NCBI RefSeq assembly: GCF_049116555.1
Contig: NZ_JAGDYT010000001.1
Span: forward strand, 186,001-250,000
DNA: 64,000 nucleotides
DNA from: Maricaulis maris_C
GTDB taxonomy: Bacteria; Pseudomonadota; Alphaproteobacteria; Caulobacterales; Maricaulaceae
Direction: 5' to 3'
Positions within the stretch are counted from its first letter, which is position 1. Every line of letters begins with the position of its first letter. Below the pieces are notes generated by a model. It was not told the origin of the DNA. It worked only from the letters and a program-made list of their open reading frames with translations, and made no database searches. Position numbers and translations under genes: made by a program. This document shows positions 13,662-22,147 of this stretch, in pieces.

Positions 13662-14441
13662 ATGATGCGAACGCCCCCCGACCCGCGCGCCTATATTGAT
13701 GACCGCGGACCGTTCGACCTGATTGGCGATATTCACGGTTGCTTCGACGAGCTTGCGGTTCTGCTCGAAACCCTCGGCTATGACCGGCGTGGTGTGCATG
13801 ACTGGCATCACCCGGACGGGCGCCGGCCGGTTTTTCTCGGCGATCTCGTTGATCGGGGGCCGGACAGTCCCGGCGTTCTCCGTACCGTGCATGCGACCGT
13901 GACGGCGGGGCGTGGCTATTGCGTGGTCGGCAATCATGACGACAAGTTCCGGCGATGGCTGGCCGGTCGCGACGTCAAAATCACGCACGGGATCGAGGAG
14001 ACCATCGAACAGATGGCCGCCGAGTCGGACGCGTTTCACCGCGACATGGCCAACTTTATCGACTCCCTGCCGCATCACCTGATCCTGGACGAAGGTGCGC
14101 TGATTGTGGCCCATGCCGGCGTTACCGCCGACATGCATGGCGAGGACACGCGACGCGTGCGCACGTTTGCCATGTATGGAGAGGTCACCGGCGAGCGTGA
14201 CCATCACGGCCTGCCGGTCCGGCATGACTGGGCGCGTAATTATGTGGGCGAGCCGACCGTCGTGCACGGCCATGTCGCCGAGCCGCAAGTGCGCGAGCGC
14301 AATAATGTCCTCTGCATTGATACCGGCTGTGTCTTTGGCGGCCACCTGACAGCCTTGCGCTGGCCAGAGCGCGATCTGGTCCAGGTCGAGGCGCACAATA
14401 CCTGGTTCCATTCACCGCGCTGGTCGGCGGCCGAAAATTAG
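13662..14441 (+). CDS. Calcineurin-like metallophosphatase (PrpE/PNKP type)
   Basis: The 259-residue protein has the metallophosphoesterase motifs in order: GDIHGC (about 22), GDLVDRGP (about 66), GNHDDK (about 93), then HAG near 150 and HGHV near 205. These bind two metal ions. The arrangement resembles PrpE-type protein phosphatases and the phosphatase part of bacterial RNA-repair Pnkp. The substrate is unknown. It follows purK after about 40 bases, possibly on the same transcript. Its stop codon overlaps the convergent oxidase gene by four bases. Confidence 0.88.
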   Translation: MMRTPPDPRAYIDDRGPFDLIGDIHGCFDELAVLLETLGYDRRGVHDWHHPDGRRPVFLGDLVDRGPDSPGVLRTVHATVTAGRGYCVVGNHDDKFRRWLAGRDVKITHGIEETIEQMAAESDAFHRDMANFIDSLPHHLILDEGALIVAHAGVTADMHGEDTRRVRTFAMYGEVTGERDHHGLPVRHDWARNYVGEPTVVHGHVAEPQVRERNNVLCIDTGCVFGGHLTALRWPERDLVQVEAHNTWFHSPRWSAAEN

Positions 14442-15082
14442 GCTGTCTGTTCGCGCGGCTTCCGGCTCAGCTGGTCGGCATAGTCGTGATTGACGTCGCG
14501 ATGGCCGGCCTCATCGGCCCGGACCGCCACCACGACATCGCGCAGTCGGGCATTGGCGGGAAGTTTCCAGTAATCGATGGCGATCTGCGGGGCCGGCACA
14601 TTTTCGTGCTTTCCGGCATCGATGCCTTCGAGATATTGCGTGTAGCTGATCACCGCCTCTTCTTCGAAATAGCCGACCACCCGGTGCGCCGTACGCGGGG
14701 CGAAGAGGTAGAGGAAGAAATAGCAATTATAGAAGATCGCCTGGACGATCATGATGACGATGCGCTCGAACAGGGTTGGCTTGGCGATCTCGATGAAGGT
14801 CATCAGGTGCATGCGCTCATTCTCCGCCTCGTCCAGCAGGGTGCGAATCCAGCCTTCATCATCGCGAATCCGGCGTATCGCCTTGAGGTGCTGCAACAAG
14901 CCGCCGACCATGCCGGGCACCGCGGCGACGGTTTCCAGCACCACCGCGCGGTGGCCATAGCGCTTGGCAAAGAAAGTGTCGGCAATGAAGCGCAGGAATT
15001 TCACGAAGCCGAAGGCGAAGTGGTCGCCAAGGCCTTCCGGCTTGCGATGCCGGTCGAGAATGATGTGGTCCGTCGTTGGCAT
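14438..15082 (-). CDS. aox: Alternative oxidase (cyanide-insensitive quinol oxidase)
   Basis: The 214-residue membrane-surface di-iron enzyme oxidises ubiquinol and reduces oxygen to water without pumping protons. All ligand motifs are present: LET (Glu50), NERMHL (Glu89, His92), YFEEEA (around Glu141-142) and RADEAGH (Glu191, His194). Two hydrophobic stretches (about 53-65 and 107-130) bind the membrane as in the plant enzyme. ATG 15082 has GGGAG six bases upstream and is preferred over 15109. AOX is uncommon in bacteria but known in several alphaproteobacteria. The neighbouring COQ9 gene makes its quinone substrate. Confidence 0.95.
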   Translation of the reverse strand: MPTTDHIILDRHRKPEGLGDHFAFGFVKFLRFIADTFFAKRYGHRAVVLETVAAVPGMVGGLLQHLKAIRRIRDDEGWIRTLLDEAENERMHLMTFIEIAKPTLFERIVIMIVQAIFYNCYFFLYLFAPRTAHRVVGYFEEEAVISYTQYLEGIDAGKHENVPAPQIAIDYWKLPANARLRDVVVAVRADEAGHRDVNHDYADQLSRKPREQTA

Positions 15083-15238
15083 GTCGGTCTCCCGGTTGGG
15101 ACGGTGCATGCCAGGACAATGCGCCCGGCGCAGGGCGGGCGACAGGTGGCACGGCGCCGCGCGTCGATAAAACTCGCAAACCGAATGTGGGTATTGTCGG
15201 CGTGGATTTAAACCGGGGAAATGCCGGGACCGGGTGGA

Positions 15239-15916
15239 CTAGACCCGGGGGCCCGGGCCGTGCCGCAGCTTTCCCAGCAGGCCGGCGAGGTCTGGCAGCT
15301 CCGCTGTCAGCTTGGCGATATTGGCCTTGGTTTTCTCGAAATCCATCACATTCTGGATCCGGCGATCGAGGAAGGCCTGGGCTTCCTGCTTCTCCGTGTC
15401 GGCCTCATTGAGCCAGCTCGACAGGGTCGAGCCATAGACGCCGGCGAGGATGGTGCGCTTGGAATAGAAGTTCACATCGGTGGATGTGTCGCCAATGGCC
15501 CGCCAGATCGTGTCTGCCGTCGCCCAGAGGAGCTGCGGCGCCTCGCTGGCGGCATCCGGCAGCATCAGGCGGGAACGCGCCCTGCGGGCGGCTTCTTCAT
15601 GCGTGCCGATGGCTTCCAGTCGGGCCATCACACCGAATCGGACCCGCTCGCGGATCTTCATCGCCTTGATGTCCGCCTCTCGCACGGCGGCCACAACGGC
15701 TTGATCGAGTTGTCTCGACCAGCGCGCGATCAGATCGAGCGATCCCCGCGGGCAGGCCAGCCGGGCCTGGCCCTTGTCTATGCCGGCATCGGCGCAGGCC
15801 TGGTCGAAACTGTCATCGGTCCAGCCATCAAAGGCGGCCAACGGTAGAATCGACTCTAAAAGCGCGTCGCGTGTGCTATCCTTCACGGAGCGGGGCAGGG
15901 TATCGGCTTCCATCAT
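15239..15916 (-). CDS. coq9: COQ9-family ubiquinone biosynthesis protein
   Basis: The 225-residue protein matches the COQ9 family, which binds lipids and helps the COQ7/UbiF-type hydroxylation in ubiquinone synthesis. The TetR-like helical N-terminus (RDALLESILPLAAFDGWTDDSFDQACADAGIDKGQARLACPRGSLDLI, about 15-62) and the later LWATADTIWRAIGDTSTDVNFYSKRTILAGVYGSTLSSWL (about 129-170) are signature parts. The family name 'rpsU-divergently transcribed protein' fits: rpsU is next door, divergent. The start near 15916 is favoured because the GTG at 15982 lies inside the rpsU promoter. Whether 15916 or 15913 is used is open. Confidence 0.9.
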   Translation of the reverse strand: MMEADTLPRSVKDSTRDALLESILPLAAFDGWTDDSFDQACADAGIDKGQARLACPRGSLDLIARWSRQLDQAVVAAVREADIKAMKIRERVRFGVMARLEAIGTHEEAARRARSRLMLPDAASEAPQLLWATADTIWRAIGDTSTDVNFYSKRTILAGVYGSTLSSWLNEADTEKQEAQAFLDRRIQNVMDFEKTKANIAKLTAELPDLAGLLGKLRHGPGPRV

Positions 15917-15973
15917 GTCGATCTGTCTAGACCAGTGCAGTGACTTCGTCACCTCGCCCGTGTGTGCTGATAG

Positions 15974-16002
15974 TGTGGACACGTGGTCGCAGGCCTGCTA
16001 GT
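15974..16002 (+). promoter_or_regulatory. rpsU promoter
   Basis: TGGACAC (15974-15980), a 14-base spacer and GCTAGTAG (15995-16002) followed by CCCCGC. The core GCTA(C/G)TAGCCCCGC and the spacing are the same as at the rpmE promoter (4785-4813). Confidence 0.6.
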
Positions 16003-16070
16003 AGCCCCGCCTCTGGCGAACTAGCGGCGTGAGGAATGGCCCTCGCGTCCAACCTAATGGAGAGAGAGCC

Positions 16071-16310
16071 ATCGTACAGATCGTTGTGCGCGACAATAAC
16101 GTGGAGCAAGCGCTCCGCGCGCTGAAAAAGAAGATGCAGCGGGAAGGTACTTTCCGCGAAATGAAGCGTCGTAATCATTACGAGAAGCCCTCGGAGAAAA
16201 AGGCTCGCCAGAAGGCTGAAGCCATTCGCCGGGCGCGTAAGTTGGCCCGCAAGCGGGCACAGCGCGAAGGCCTGATCGCCAAGCGTGGCGGTGGCAGCGC
16301 GCGCCGCTAG
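16071..16310 (+). CDS. rpsU: 30S ribosomal protein S21, start codon apparently ATC
   Basis: The product is S21: VQIVVRDNNVEQALRALKKKMQREG, FREMKRRNHYEKPSEKKARQKAEAIRRARKLARKRAQ. S21 proteins begin M-V-Q; here the codon at that position, 16071-16073, is ATC, with GGAG at 16059-16062 and an eight-base spacer. No ATG, GTG or TTG is in frame there; the nearest conventional start is GTG 16029, which would add 14 unrelated residues and lacks a clear ribosome site. ATC is a rare but real start codon. A sequencing error cannot be excluded. COQ9 is divergent. Confidence 0.9.
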   Translation: MVQIVVRDNNVEQALRALKKKMQREGTFREMKRRNHYEKPSEKKARQKAEAIRRARKLARKRAQREGLIAKRGGGSARR

Positions 16311-16339
16311 GGTCGCCAGACCTCATTGCGAGTAAAGTG

Positions 16340-16377
16340 AAACCGCCGTGTCCGATCGGGCACGGCGGTTTCCTTTT
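16340..16377 (+). terminator. rpsU terminator
   Basis: AAACCGCCGTG-TCCGATCGGG-CACGGCGGTTT followed by CCTTTT is a strong hairpin 30 bases after the stop codon. Confidence 0.8.
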
Positions 16378-16445
16378 GCCCGGGATTCAGGGAGCGCCTG
16401 ACGGTGCCCACCGGCCGCCCCGAAGGGCAGCCGGCGACCGGTGCG

Positions 16446-17846
16446 TCAGGAGGCGGCAGGCTTTTTCTCGCCGCCCATCCCGAACCAGCCCTTCACCGTA
16501 TCCTGGTTGGCCTGGTTGAGCGCGCCCATGCGGAACAGGATGCCGGAGCCCCAGATCACGAAGGCGGCGAAAGCGATCATCGCGGCACTGGTGCCAACGA
16601 CTTCGACCATGCCGACTTCGTGCGGCAGGCGCGCCAGCATGATGAAGGGGGTCCAAAGCGGCACCCAGCTGGCGATTGCGACGACCGGCGAGTCCGGGGA
16701 TTCGAAGGCCATCATGACCAGGAAGATCGGGACCATCATGACCAGCATCATCGGGGTCATCAGGGTCTGGGCGTCCTGCAGGGTTTCGCACAGCGAACCG
16801 ATGGCCAGGAAAAGCGCGCCATACATCAGATAGCCGATGATGAAATAACCCAGGGCCGGCAATAGCAGGCCGGGGTTGAGCACGGCAGCCAGAATCTCCG
16901 CGATCGGCATGTCGGCTGAGGCTGCGACCTGTTGCATGCCGATCGTACCCAGCAGGCCCATTCCGCCCCAGACAACCAGCAGTGTGGCTGACACCGCGGC
17001 GACGCCGAGCAGCTTGCCAGTCAGGATCTCGTGATGCCGGGTCGATGCCAGCATCATTTCCAGGATCTTGTTGCCCTTCTCCTCGATCATGGCGCTCAGC
17101 AGCATGTTGACGACCGAGAAGATGATGACCCAGAGACCAAGGGCTGTGAACAAGCTCACAAAGAGTGGAATCCTGTCCGCCTCGGTCACCTCAGCCGTGT
17201 CGCCGGAGCGCTCGGGGTTGAGTTCGCGCACCGTGGGTGAGAGGTCGTCGGCGGTCTCGATCAATTGCGGGTTTACACCAGCATCGATGAGATATTGGGT
17301 CTGCATGTGATTGCGCAGCGAGTTGCGAATCTGCGACCGCAAATTACCGTCCGAGAGATTGGTGCTCCAGTAATCCACCTCAATCGCACCATCCGCGCCC
17401 TGGCGCAAAAAGATGACGGCGAACAGGTCGTGCTCGCCATCGGCTGCTGTAAAGCTTGCGCTCCCGTTCAGATAGGGTCGAAGCGCCTCCAATTCGGTCT
17501 CGCCGACATCAACGCGCAAATAGCGCTCGTCTGAAAACTGTGTTTGGGAAGCGAGCGCAGCTTCGATCTGGGGCAGGTCGCCGAACATTGCTTGAGCCGC
17601 TTCGCGTGCTCGCTCCAGCGCTTCGGCCCGGCTGGCCTCGGCCTGGGTTTCCAGGGCCGCCTCCAGCGTGCCGCCTGTCTCGTCAACGAGGACGTAATAG
17701 CGGGTCGGTTGGGAGTTCTCGATCAGGATCGGCATGCCGATCCCCAGCGCCATGAACATGGGCACTGAGGCGAGTGACAGCCAGAAGCCCCAGGTCGCGA
17801 CGTAGGAGAGGAATTCGCGGCGGGCTATGAGATAGATGGCACGCAT
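16446..17846 (-). CDS. ABC-2 type transporter permease (NatB-like)
   Basis: The 466-residue membrane protein has an N-terminal membrane helix (about 15-42), a large outside domain (about 43-250) and a C-terminal bundle of five or six helices starting at PLFVSLFTALGLWVIIF. The pattern, with EEKGNKILEMMLASTRHHEILTGKLLG on the cytoplasmic side, is that of NatB/ABC-2 sodium or drug exporters. The start ATG 17846 overlaps the ATPase stop (TGATG), so translation is coupled. The exported substrate is unknown. Confidence 0.85.
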   Translation of the reverse strand: MRAIYLIARREFLSYVATWGFWLSLASVPMFMALGIGMPILIENSQPTRYYVLVDETGGTLEAALETQAEASRAEALERAREAAQAMFGDLPQIEAALASQTQFSDERYLRVDVGETELEALRPYLNGSASFTAADGEHDLFAVIFLRQGADGAIEVDYWSTNLSDGNLRSQIRNSLRNHMQTQYLIDAGVNPQLIETADDLSPTVRELNPERSGDTAEVTEADRIPLFVSLFTALGLWVIIFSVVNMLLSAMIEEKGNKILEMMLASTRHHEILTGKLLGVAAVSATLLVVWGGMGLLGTIGMQQVAASADMPIAEILAAVLNPGLLLPALGYFIIGYLMYGALFLAIGSLCETLQDAQTLMTPMMLVMMVPIFLVMMAFESPDSPVVAIASWVPLWTPFIMLARLPHEVGMVEVVGTSAAMIAFAAFVIWGSGILFRMGALNQANQDTVKGWFGMGGEKKPAAS

Positions 17847-18787
17847 CACACAGTCTCCGTTTCGGCTGCGGCGCTCGAGCCGACAAGATGGACAAAGGCA
17901 TCGTGCAGATGCGCGCGTACGGGCTCGAAGCGGGCGAGCTTCACGCCGCCGTCGACACAAGCCTTCAGTACGTCCTGGGCATCGGCGCCAGACGCGAGGT
18001 CAATGGTCCAGACGGCATTGCCGTCGACCGGTGCCTCGCGCGCGACCTGGCCTTTCCCGACGAGGAGTTGTCTGAGGTCATGGTCGGAGGTGACCTCCAC
18101 GGTCACCCGGCGCGGCACCTCGCCCAGCGCCTGCTTGACGCTGCCATCGAAGACCTTGCGGCCCTTGGCGACCAGCACGATCTGGTCGCACAGGCGTTCG
18201 GCATGTTCCATGACATGGGTCGAGAAAAGAACGGTGCGCCCCGCCTCCGCCTGACGACGGACGATCTGTTCGAGCGCGTTCTGGTTGACCGGGTCGAGGC
18301 CCGAGAAGGGCTCGTCGAGAATGATGAACTCCGGCTCGTGCACCAGGGTCGAGATGATCTGAACCTTCTGGGCCATGCCCTTGGAGAGGGTCTTCACCTT
18401 GCTGTCGGCGACGCCGGGAAGCTCGAACTCCTCCAGCATGGCAAGGCCGCGCTTGCGAGCCTCAGCAGCGCCAACACCCTTCAGGCGGGCGAAGAAGGTG
18501 ATGACATCGATCACCTTCATCTTGCGATAGATGCCGCGCTCTTCCGGCAGGAAGCCGACACGGTCGAGGGCGGCTGGCCGCGGCTTGCCTCCGAACAGGC
18601 TCACCGAGCCACTGTCGGGTGTCAGAATACCCAGCGACATGCGCAGGCTTGTGGTCTTGCCGGCACCGTTCGGGCCGAGAAAACCGGTGATGCGGCCGCG
18701 CTGGACGCCAAAACTGACATCGCGCACAGCCGGTTTGCCGTTGAACGTCTTGGAAACGTTCGACAGTTCGAGAATGGTCTCGGACAT
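17846..18787 (-). CDS. ABC transporter ATP-binding protein (NatA-like)
   Basis: The 313-residue ATPase has Walker A GPNGAGKT (about 38-45), the signature LSKGMAQKVQI (about 133), Walker B IILDEPFSGLDP (about 155) and the switch His in STHVMEHAE. The extra C-terminal 80 residues are usual for ABC-2 exporters. It pairs with the permease that follows, by a one-base overlap. It powers export of an unknown substrate. Confidence 0.92.
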   Translation of the reverse strand: MSETILELSNVSKTFNGKPAVRDVSFGVQRGRITGFLGPNGAGKTTSLRMSLGILTPDSGSVSLFGGKPRPAALDRVGFLPEERGIYRKMKVIDVITFFARLKGVGAAEARKRGLAMLEEFELPGVADSKVKTLSKGMAQKVQIISTLVHEPEFIILDEPFSGLDPVNQNALEQIVRRQAEAGRTVLFSTHVMEHAERLCDQIVLVAKGRKVFDGSVKQALGEVPRRVTVEVTSDHDLRQLLVGKGQVAREAPVDGNAVWTIDLASGADAQDVLKACVDGGVKLARFEPVRAHLHDAFVHLVGSSAAAETETV

Positions 18788-18880
18788 AATGCCCCCTATT
18801 CTGATCGCTGCGGAGCCTAGTCAGCCTGGCCGCCTGTCACCACCGGTATTGCGCAGCACAGCGTCCCCCGTGGCGTATCC

Positions 18881-19378
18881 TCACACAAGGTCGAGCACGA
18901 AATAGGGCAGGTCCAGCGGTGGCGGCTCGGCCAGGCCAAGCTGGGTGAGCTGGTGATGGGCCTGACCACGGTGGTGGGTCGCGTGATTGAACATGTGTGT
19001 AAGGATGATCCGGCGTGGCAGGCGTCGCGGCATTTCTGACATGTCGCGGTAGGCCAGCTCGGCGGCGATGGCGGTGTCATCCAGTCCGGAAATGAAGGCA
19101 TAGGTTGCCGCGTCCTGGTCGCGCCGGGCTGTCCACAAAGTCTCGAACACGTCGGTCGGCGTCTCGTCCAGCCTTGCATAAGGGGCCGGCTGGGCCAGCA
19201 AACGCGCCATCCACAATTGGTCGGCGACCAGAATATGGGTCAACGTGCCCTGCAGGGAGCCGAAATAGGCGCCGATATCGCGCGTCCGTGCCTGGGCTCC
19301 GATTTCGCGTGCCGCGTCGTAGATGCGGCGATTGGCCCAGGCATTGTAATCGGCGAGTTGCAGGAAGTGATCACGCAT
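18881..19378 (-). CDS. DinB-family protein
   Basis: The 165-residue four-helix protein resembles DinB/YfiT, a superfamily of metal-binding thiol-dependent transferases. LADYNAWANRRIYDAA (about 7-22) is the opening signature. The three metal-ligand histidines are visible: one in TLTHILVADQLWM (about 48) and two in HMFNHATHHRGQAHHQL (about 127-143). The enzyme activity is unknown. ATG 19378 starts at the conserved MRDHFLQLADYN. Confidence 0.88.
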   Translation of the reverse strand: MRDHFLQLADYNAWANRRIYDAAREIGAQARTRDIGAYFGSLQGTLTHILVADQLWMARLLAQPAPYARLDETPTDVFETLWTARRDQDAATYAFISGLDDTAIAAELAYRDMSEMPRRLPRRIILTHMFNHATHHRGQAHHQLTQLGLAEPPPLDLPYFVLDLV

Positions 19379-19468
19379 GGCGGGCTCCAGGCTGTGCGCG
19401 GCGCTGGCCGCGGGGCAATCGGAGGCCGATAGTGCCTGCGCCGTCTTGGCACGCAAGGGTGAGGATAC

Positions 19469-19792
19469 ATGACCCCTGAAGATGCCCGCGCACGGCTCAA
19501 CGCCCTGCGCCAGGAATTGCTCGATCATTCCGACGCCTCCAGCGAGGACCGCAAGCCGGTCGAACTCGACCAGCAATCGGTCGGCCGACTTTCGCGTCAG
19601 GATTCCATGCAGGTCCAGGCCATGGCGAAGGCCGCCAATGCCCGCCGTGTCCAGGAATTGCGCCGTATAGACGCCGCGCTGGCGCGGATCGACGAGGATG
19701 AATTCGGCTGGTGTGTGGAATGCGGGGAAGCCATAGAACCGCCGCGCCTTGAGATCGACCCCGCCGCCCCGCGCTGCGCCGCCTGCGCCTGA
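19469..19792 (+). CDS. DksA/TraR C4 zinc-finger protein
   Basis: The 107-residue protein has a helical N-terminal half (about 1-78, DARARLNALRQELLD and QAMAKAANARRVQELRRIDAALARI) and a C4 zinc finger: CVECGEAIEPPRLEIDPAAPRCAACA, with C-x2-C, 17 residues, C-x2-C. It is shorter than the 150-residue DksA and closer to the TraR/YbiI-type group, which bind RNA polymerase. The N-terminus has no acidic DxxD tip, so activity like DksA's on ppGpp-controlled promoters is uncertain. DinB is divergent. Confidence 0.85.
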   Translation: MTPEDARARLNALRQELLDHSDASSEDRKPVELDQQSVGRLSRQDSMQVQAMAKAANARRVQELRRIDAALARIDEDEFGWCVECGEAIEPPRLEIDPAAPRCAACA

Positions 19793-19892
19793 CGGCCTGG
19801 CGTCGACCACTGCAATCGGACCGGAAAATTGCTGATCTATCACTTCTGTCTGGCCGCGCGGTCTGGAAGACTGGAGGCGAAGGGATGAGATC

Positions 19893-20633
19893 ATGTTCGA
19901 CCTGACACCGGACCGCTGCAAGGACGCCGCCAATCACCTGCGCGCACTGTCGCGCGGCCAGATCGATAATGCGCTGCTCGGCCCGGCCCATACACGCCTG
20001 CTCAAGGCGGTCGACGCAATCCCGCGCTGGACGCTGGTGACCCGTCTTGCCGGACGGCATCTTGATCTCGATGCCGAGGCGATGGCGCAGATGCCCAAGG
20101 CGCAGCGCGAGGAGTTTGATGTCCGTGTCCGGGCCGGGGCAGCCCAGGGCTTTCAATATCTCTACGAGACCTATCCGCTCTACGACAAATGGCATGGCGG
20201 CGTGCTGGGCGATGAGGCTCCGGTCTTTGCCGAACTGTTCGGTGTGCTCAATAGCGCCGCGTTTCTCGACCCCATGCGCGCGGTGCTGGATGCGCCGGAT
20301 ATCAGCTTTGCCGATGCCCAGTTGACCCGCTACCGCGCGGGCCATTTCCTGACCACGCATGATGATGGCGTGGCCGGCAAGAATCGTGTCGCCGCCTTTG
20401 TCCTCACACTGACCGAGGGGTGGCAGAAGGACTGGGGCGGGGCATTGGCCTTCCAGGCCCTGGATGGTCGCGTGATCGAGAATTTCGTTCCGCGCGGCAA
20501 TACGCTGTCCCTGTTCAAGGTGCCGCAGCCCCATGAAGTGACCCCGGTCGCCAAGACAGTCAGCGCACATCGCGTTTCCATTACTGGCTGGCTGCGAACC
20601 GGCAAGGATCCGGGACCGCAAGCGGGCGACTAG
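19893..20633 (+). CDS. 2-oxoglutarate/Fe(II)-dependent oxygenase (P4H-like)
   Basis: The 246-residue protein has the double-stranded beta-helix core of prolyl-hydroxylase-like enzymes. Iron ligands are His/Asp in FLTTHDDG (about 154-156) and His in FKVPQPHEVTPV (about 216); RVSITGW (about 230) carries the Arg that would bind 2-oxoglutarate. The family hydroxylates protein or small-molecule targets; the substrate is unknown. GAAGGGATGAGATC gives the ribosome site. Its end overlaps the convergent DUF4269 gene by four bases. Confidence 0.85.
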   Translation: MFDLTPDRCKDAANHLRALSRGQIDNALLGPAHTRLLKAVDAIPRWTLVTRLAGRHLDLDAEAMAQMPKAQREEFDVRVRAGAAQGFQYLYETYPLYDKWHGGVLGDEAPVFAELFGVLNSAAFLDPMRAVLDAPDISFADAQLTRYRAGHFLTTHDDGVAGKNRVAAFVLTLTEGWQKDWGGALAFQALDGRVIENFVPRGNTLSLFKVPQPHEVTPVAKTVSAHRVSITGWLRTGKDPGPQAGD

Positions 20634-21175
20634 CGTGTCGCGTACCCGGCCTGGCCGATGAGGGCCCGCAGCGCCTCATCGCCCGGTGAGGCCAGTTTCA
20701 GCAATTCCATATAGGCGTCGCCGCCCAGTTTCAGGCATTGCGCGAAGGCTGGCTCGGTCTTGAGACCGGTGGCCTTGGCTGCCCGGATGTCAAGCCTCAG
20801 CTGGTCCTCGGCAAGCTGGAGCAGGCGATGTTCGGCCAGCCAGTGGACATAGCTCTCATGTGTCTCAACCGGCCGCAGCCGGCCAAACACCTCGACCGGT
20901 ATGCCCTCAAGCTCGAACTTTGCAATCACCGAGGCTTCCCCGGCATGGACATTGTCCTTTACGGCGGCATGCGGCCACAGCGAACACAAGGCGGCCTTGA
21001 ATGTATCGAGCCCGGTCGTCGCCGAGCAGGCCAAATCAATATCCGCGCCCGGCCCGTGAATATTCAGCGGGATGGAGCCGACCCAGCGCGGGGTGAAGGC
21101 TGCGAGACGCCGCATCAGGCCGTGACGGGACATGATCTGGCGCACTTGGCTGCAGGGAAGGGGCTCATCGCTCAT
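20630..21175 (-). CDS. DUF4269 nucleotidyltransferase-like protein
   Basis: The roughly 181-residue protein shows the DUF4269 pattern: FTPRWVGSIPLNIHGPGADIDLACSA, reminiscent of a nucleotidyltransferase GS-x-D-x-D active site; FELEGIPVEVFGRLRPVETHESYVHW; and a helical C-terminus. ATG 21175 is favoured; upstream starts (to 21268) add residues lacking the family pattern. The activity is unknown. Confidence 0.75.
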   Translation of the reverse strand: MSDEPLPCSQVRQIMSRHGLMRRLAAFTPRWVGSIPLNIHGPGADIDLACSATTGLDTFKAALCSLWPHAAVKDNVHAGEASVIAKFELEGIPVEVFGRLRPVETHESYVHWLAEHRLLQLAEDQLRLDIRAAKATGLKTEPAFAQCLKLGGDAYMELLKLASPGDEALRALIGQAGYATR

Positions 21176-21301
21176 GGCGGCGATCTCGCGCGTCATGCCC
21201 GTCCTGTCAATACAGTCCGGGCGATCCGGTCCGCTAACGATTGTGTGCATGGACAGGTGAGCGTCCACGGGTCAGCCTGTGGTCCAATCAAAGAGGACGA
21301 C

Positions 21302-21922
21302 ATGGGATTTTACGAGGAACGCATATTACCCAATCTCATTGCCTGCGCCTGCGGCAGCAAGCCGGTCGCCAATCACCGCAAGATCATGGTGCCGGAGGCT
21401 TCGGGCCGGGTTCTCGAAGTGGGGATGGGGTCAGGTCCCAATCTGCCCTTCTACGACGCCTCCCGTGTTTCGCAGATCATCGGCGTGGAGCCGTCGTCTG
21501 GCATGCGGCGCAAGGCACGGCGTGCGATAGACCGGCAATCCATCCCGGTCGAGCTGCTGGATGCGCCCGGCGAGGCCTTGCCTGTTGAGGACCGCTCCGT
21601 CGACACGGTTCTGCTCGCCTTCACGCTCTGCACCATACCTGACTATGCCCAGGCCCTCACCGAGATGCGGCGCGTCCTCAAGCCCGGCGGTCGGCTCGTC
21701 TTCATGGAGCATGGTCTGGCTCCGGATGAGGGTGTGGTGCGCTGGCAGAGACGCCTGGAGCCGTTCTGGAAACTCACCGGCGGTGGCTGTCATCTGACCC
21801 GCCCGATGGACCGTCTGATCGAGCAAGGCGGTTTCCGGATCGACCGGCTGGAAGCGGATTATGAGCCGCGGACGCCGAAATTTGCCGGTTATGTCTATCG
21901 CGGGTTGGCGGGGGTTCGTTGA
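21302..21922 (+). CDS. Class I SAM-dependent methyltransferase
   Basis: The 206-residue protein has motif I VLEVGMGSGPNLPFY (about 38-52), motif II VEPSSGM, and DTVLLAFTLCTIPDYAQALTEMRRVLKPGGRLVFMEHGLAPD (about 100-140). The EHG ending and the WKLTGGGCHLTRPMDRLIEQGGF stretch point to the METTL7/UbiE-like group. The substrate is unknown. SD-like AGAGGA lies upstream of the ATG. The palindromic repeat copy 2 follows 70 bases later. Confidence 0.88.
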   Translation: MGFYEERILPNLIACACGSKPVANHRKIMVPEASGRVLEVGMGSGPNLPFYDASRVSQIIGVEPSSGMRRKARRAIDRQSIPVELLDAPGEALPVEDRSVDTVLLAFTLCTIPDYAQALTEMRRVLKPGGRLVFMEHGLAPDEGVVRWQRRLEPFWKLTGGGCHLTRPMDRLIEQGGFRIDRLEADYEPRTPKFAGYVYRGLAGVR

Positions 21923-21993
21923 ACGGATTTTCCGCCCGGCTTTGCGGCGAGGTGGATCGCCTCGAGGCGGCTTGCGCAGAGGGGACCATAGAT

Positions 21994-22133
21994 CTCTTGT
22001 CAGCCAGCGGGCCGTATCCGTTTCTTCAGGTCAAGGGCCGCAAAGCGGCCGCTACGCGGGCAAGCCCCTTGAGCTGAAGAAACGGATACGGCTTTATCTC
22101 GGCAAGTGATTTTTGGTGGGGTGTGTGCCCGGG
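21994..22133. repeat. Interspersed palindromic repeat, copy 2
   Basis: About 140 bases sharing the framework of 3838-3976, including CTTGTCAGCCAGCGGGCCGT, CTTCAGGTCAAGGG, CCCTTGAGCTGAAG, CGGCAAGTGATTT and the GTGTGTGCCCGGG end. The variable stem here is GTTT pairing with AAAC, against GGGT/ACCC in copy 1. The loop (GCCGCAAAGCGGCCGCTACG) differs from copy 1. It lies directly in front of the small secreted protein gene and ends 15 bases before its ATG. Confidence 0.85.
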
Positions 22134-22147
22134 AGGCAACCACTATA

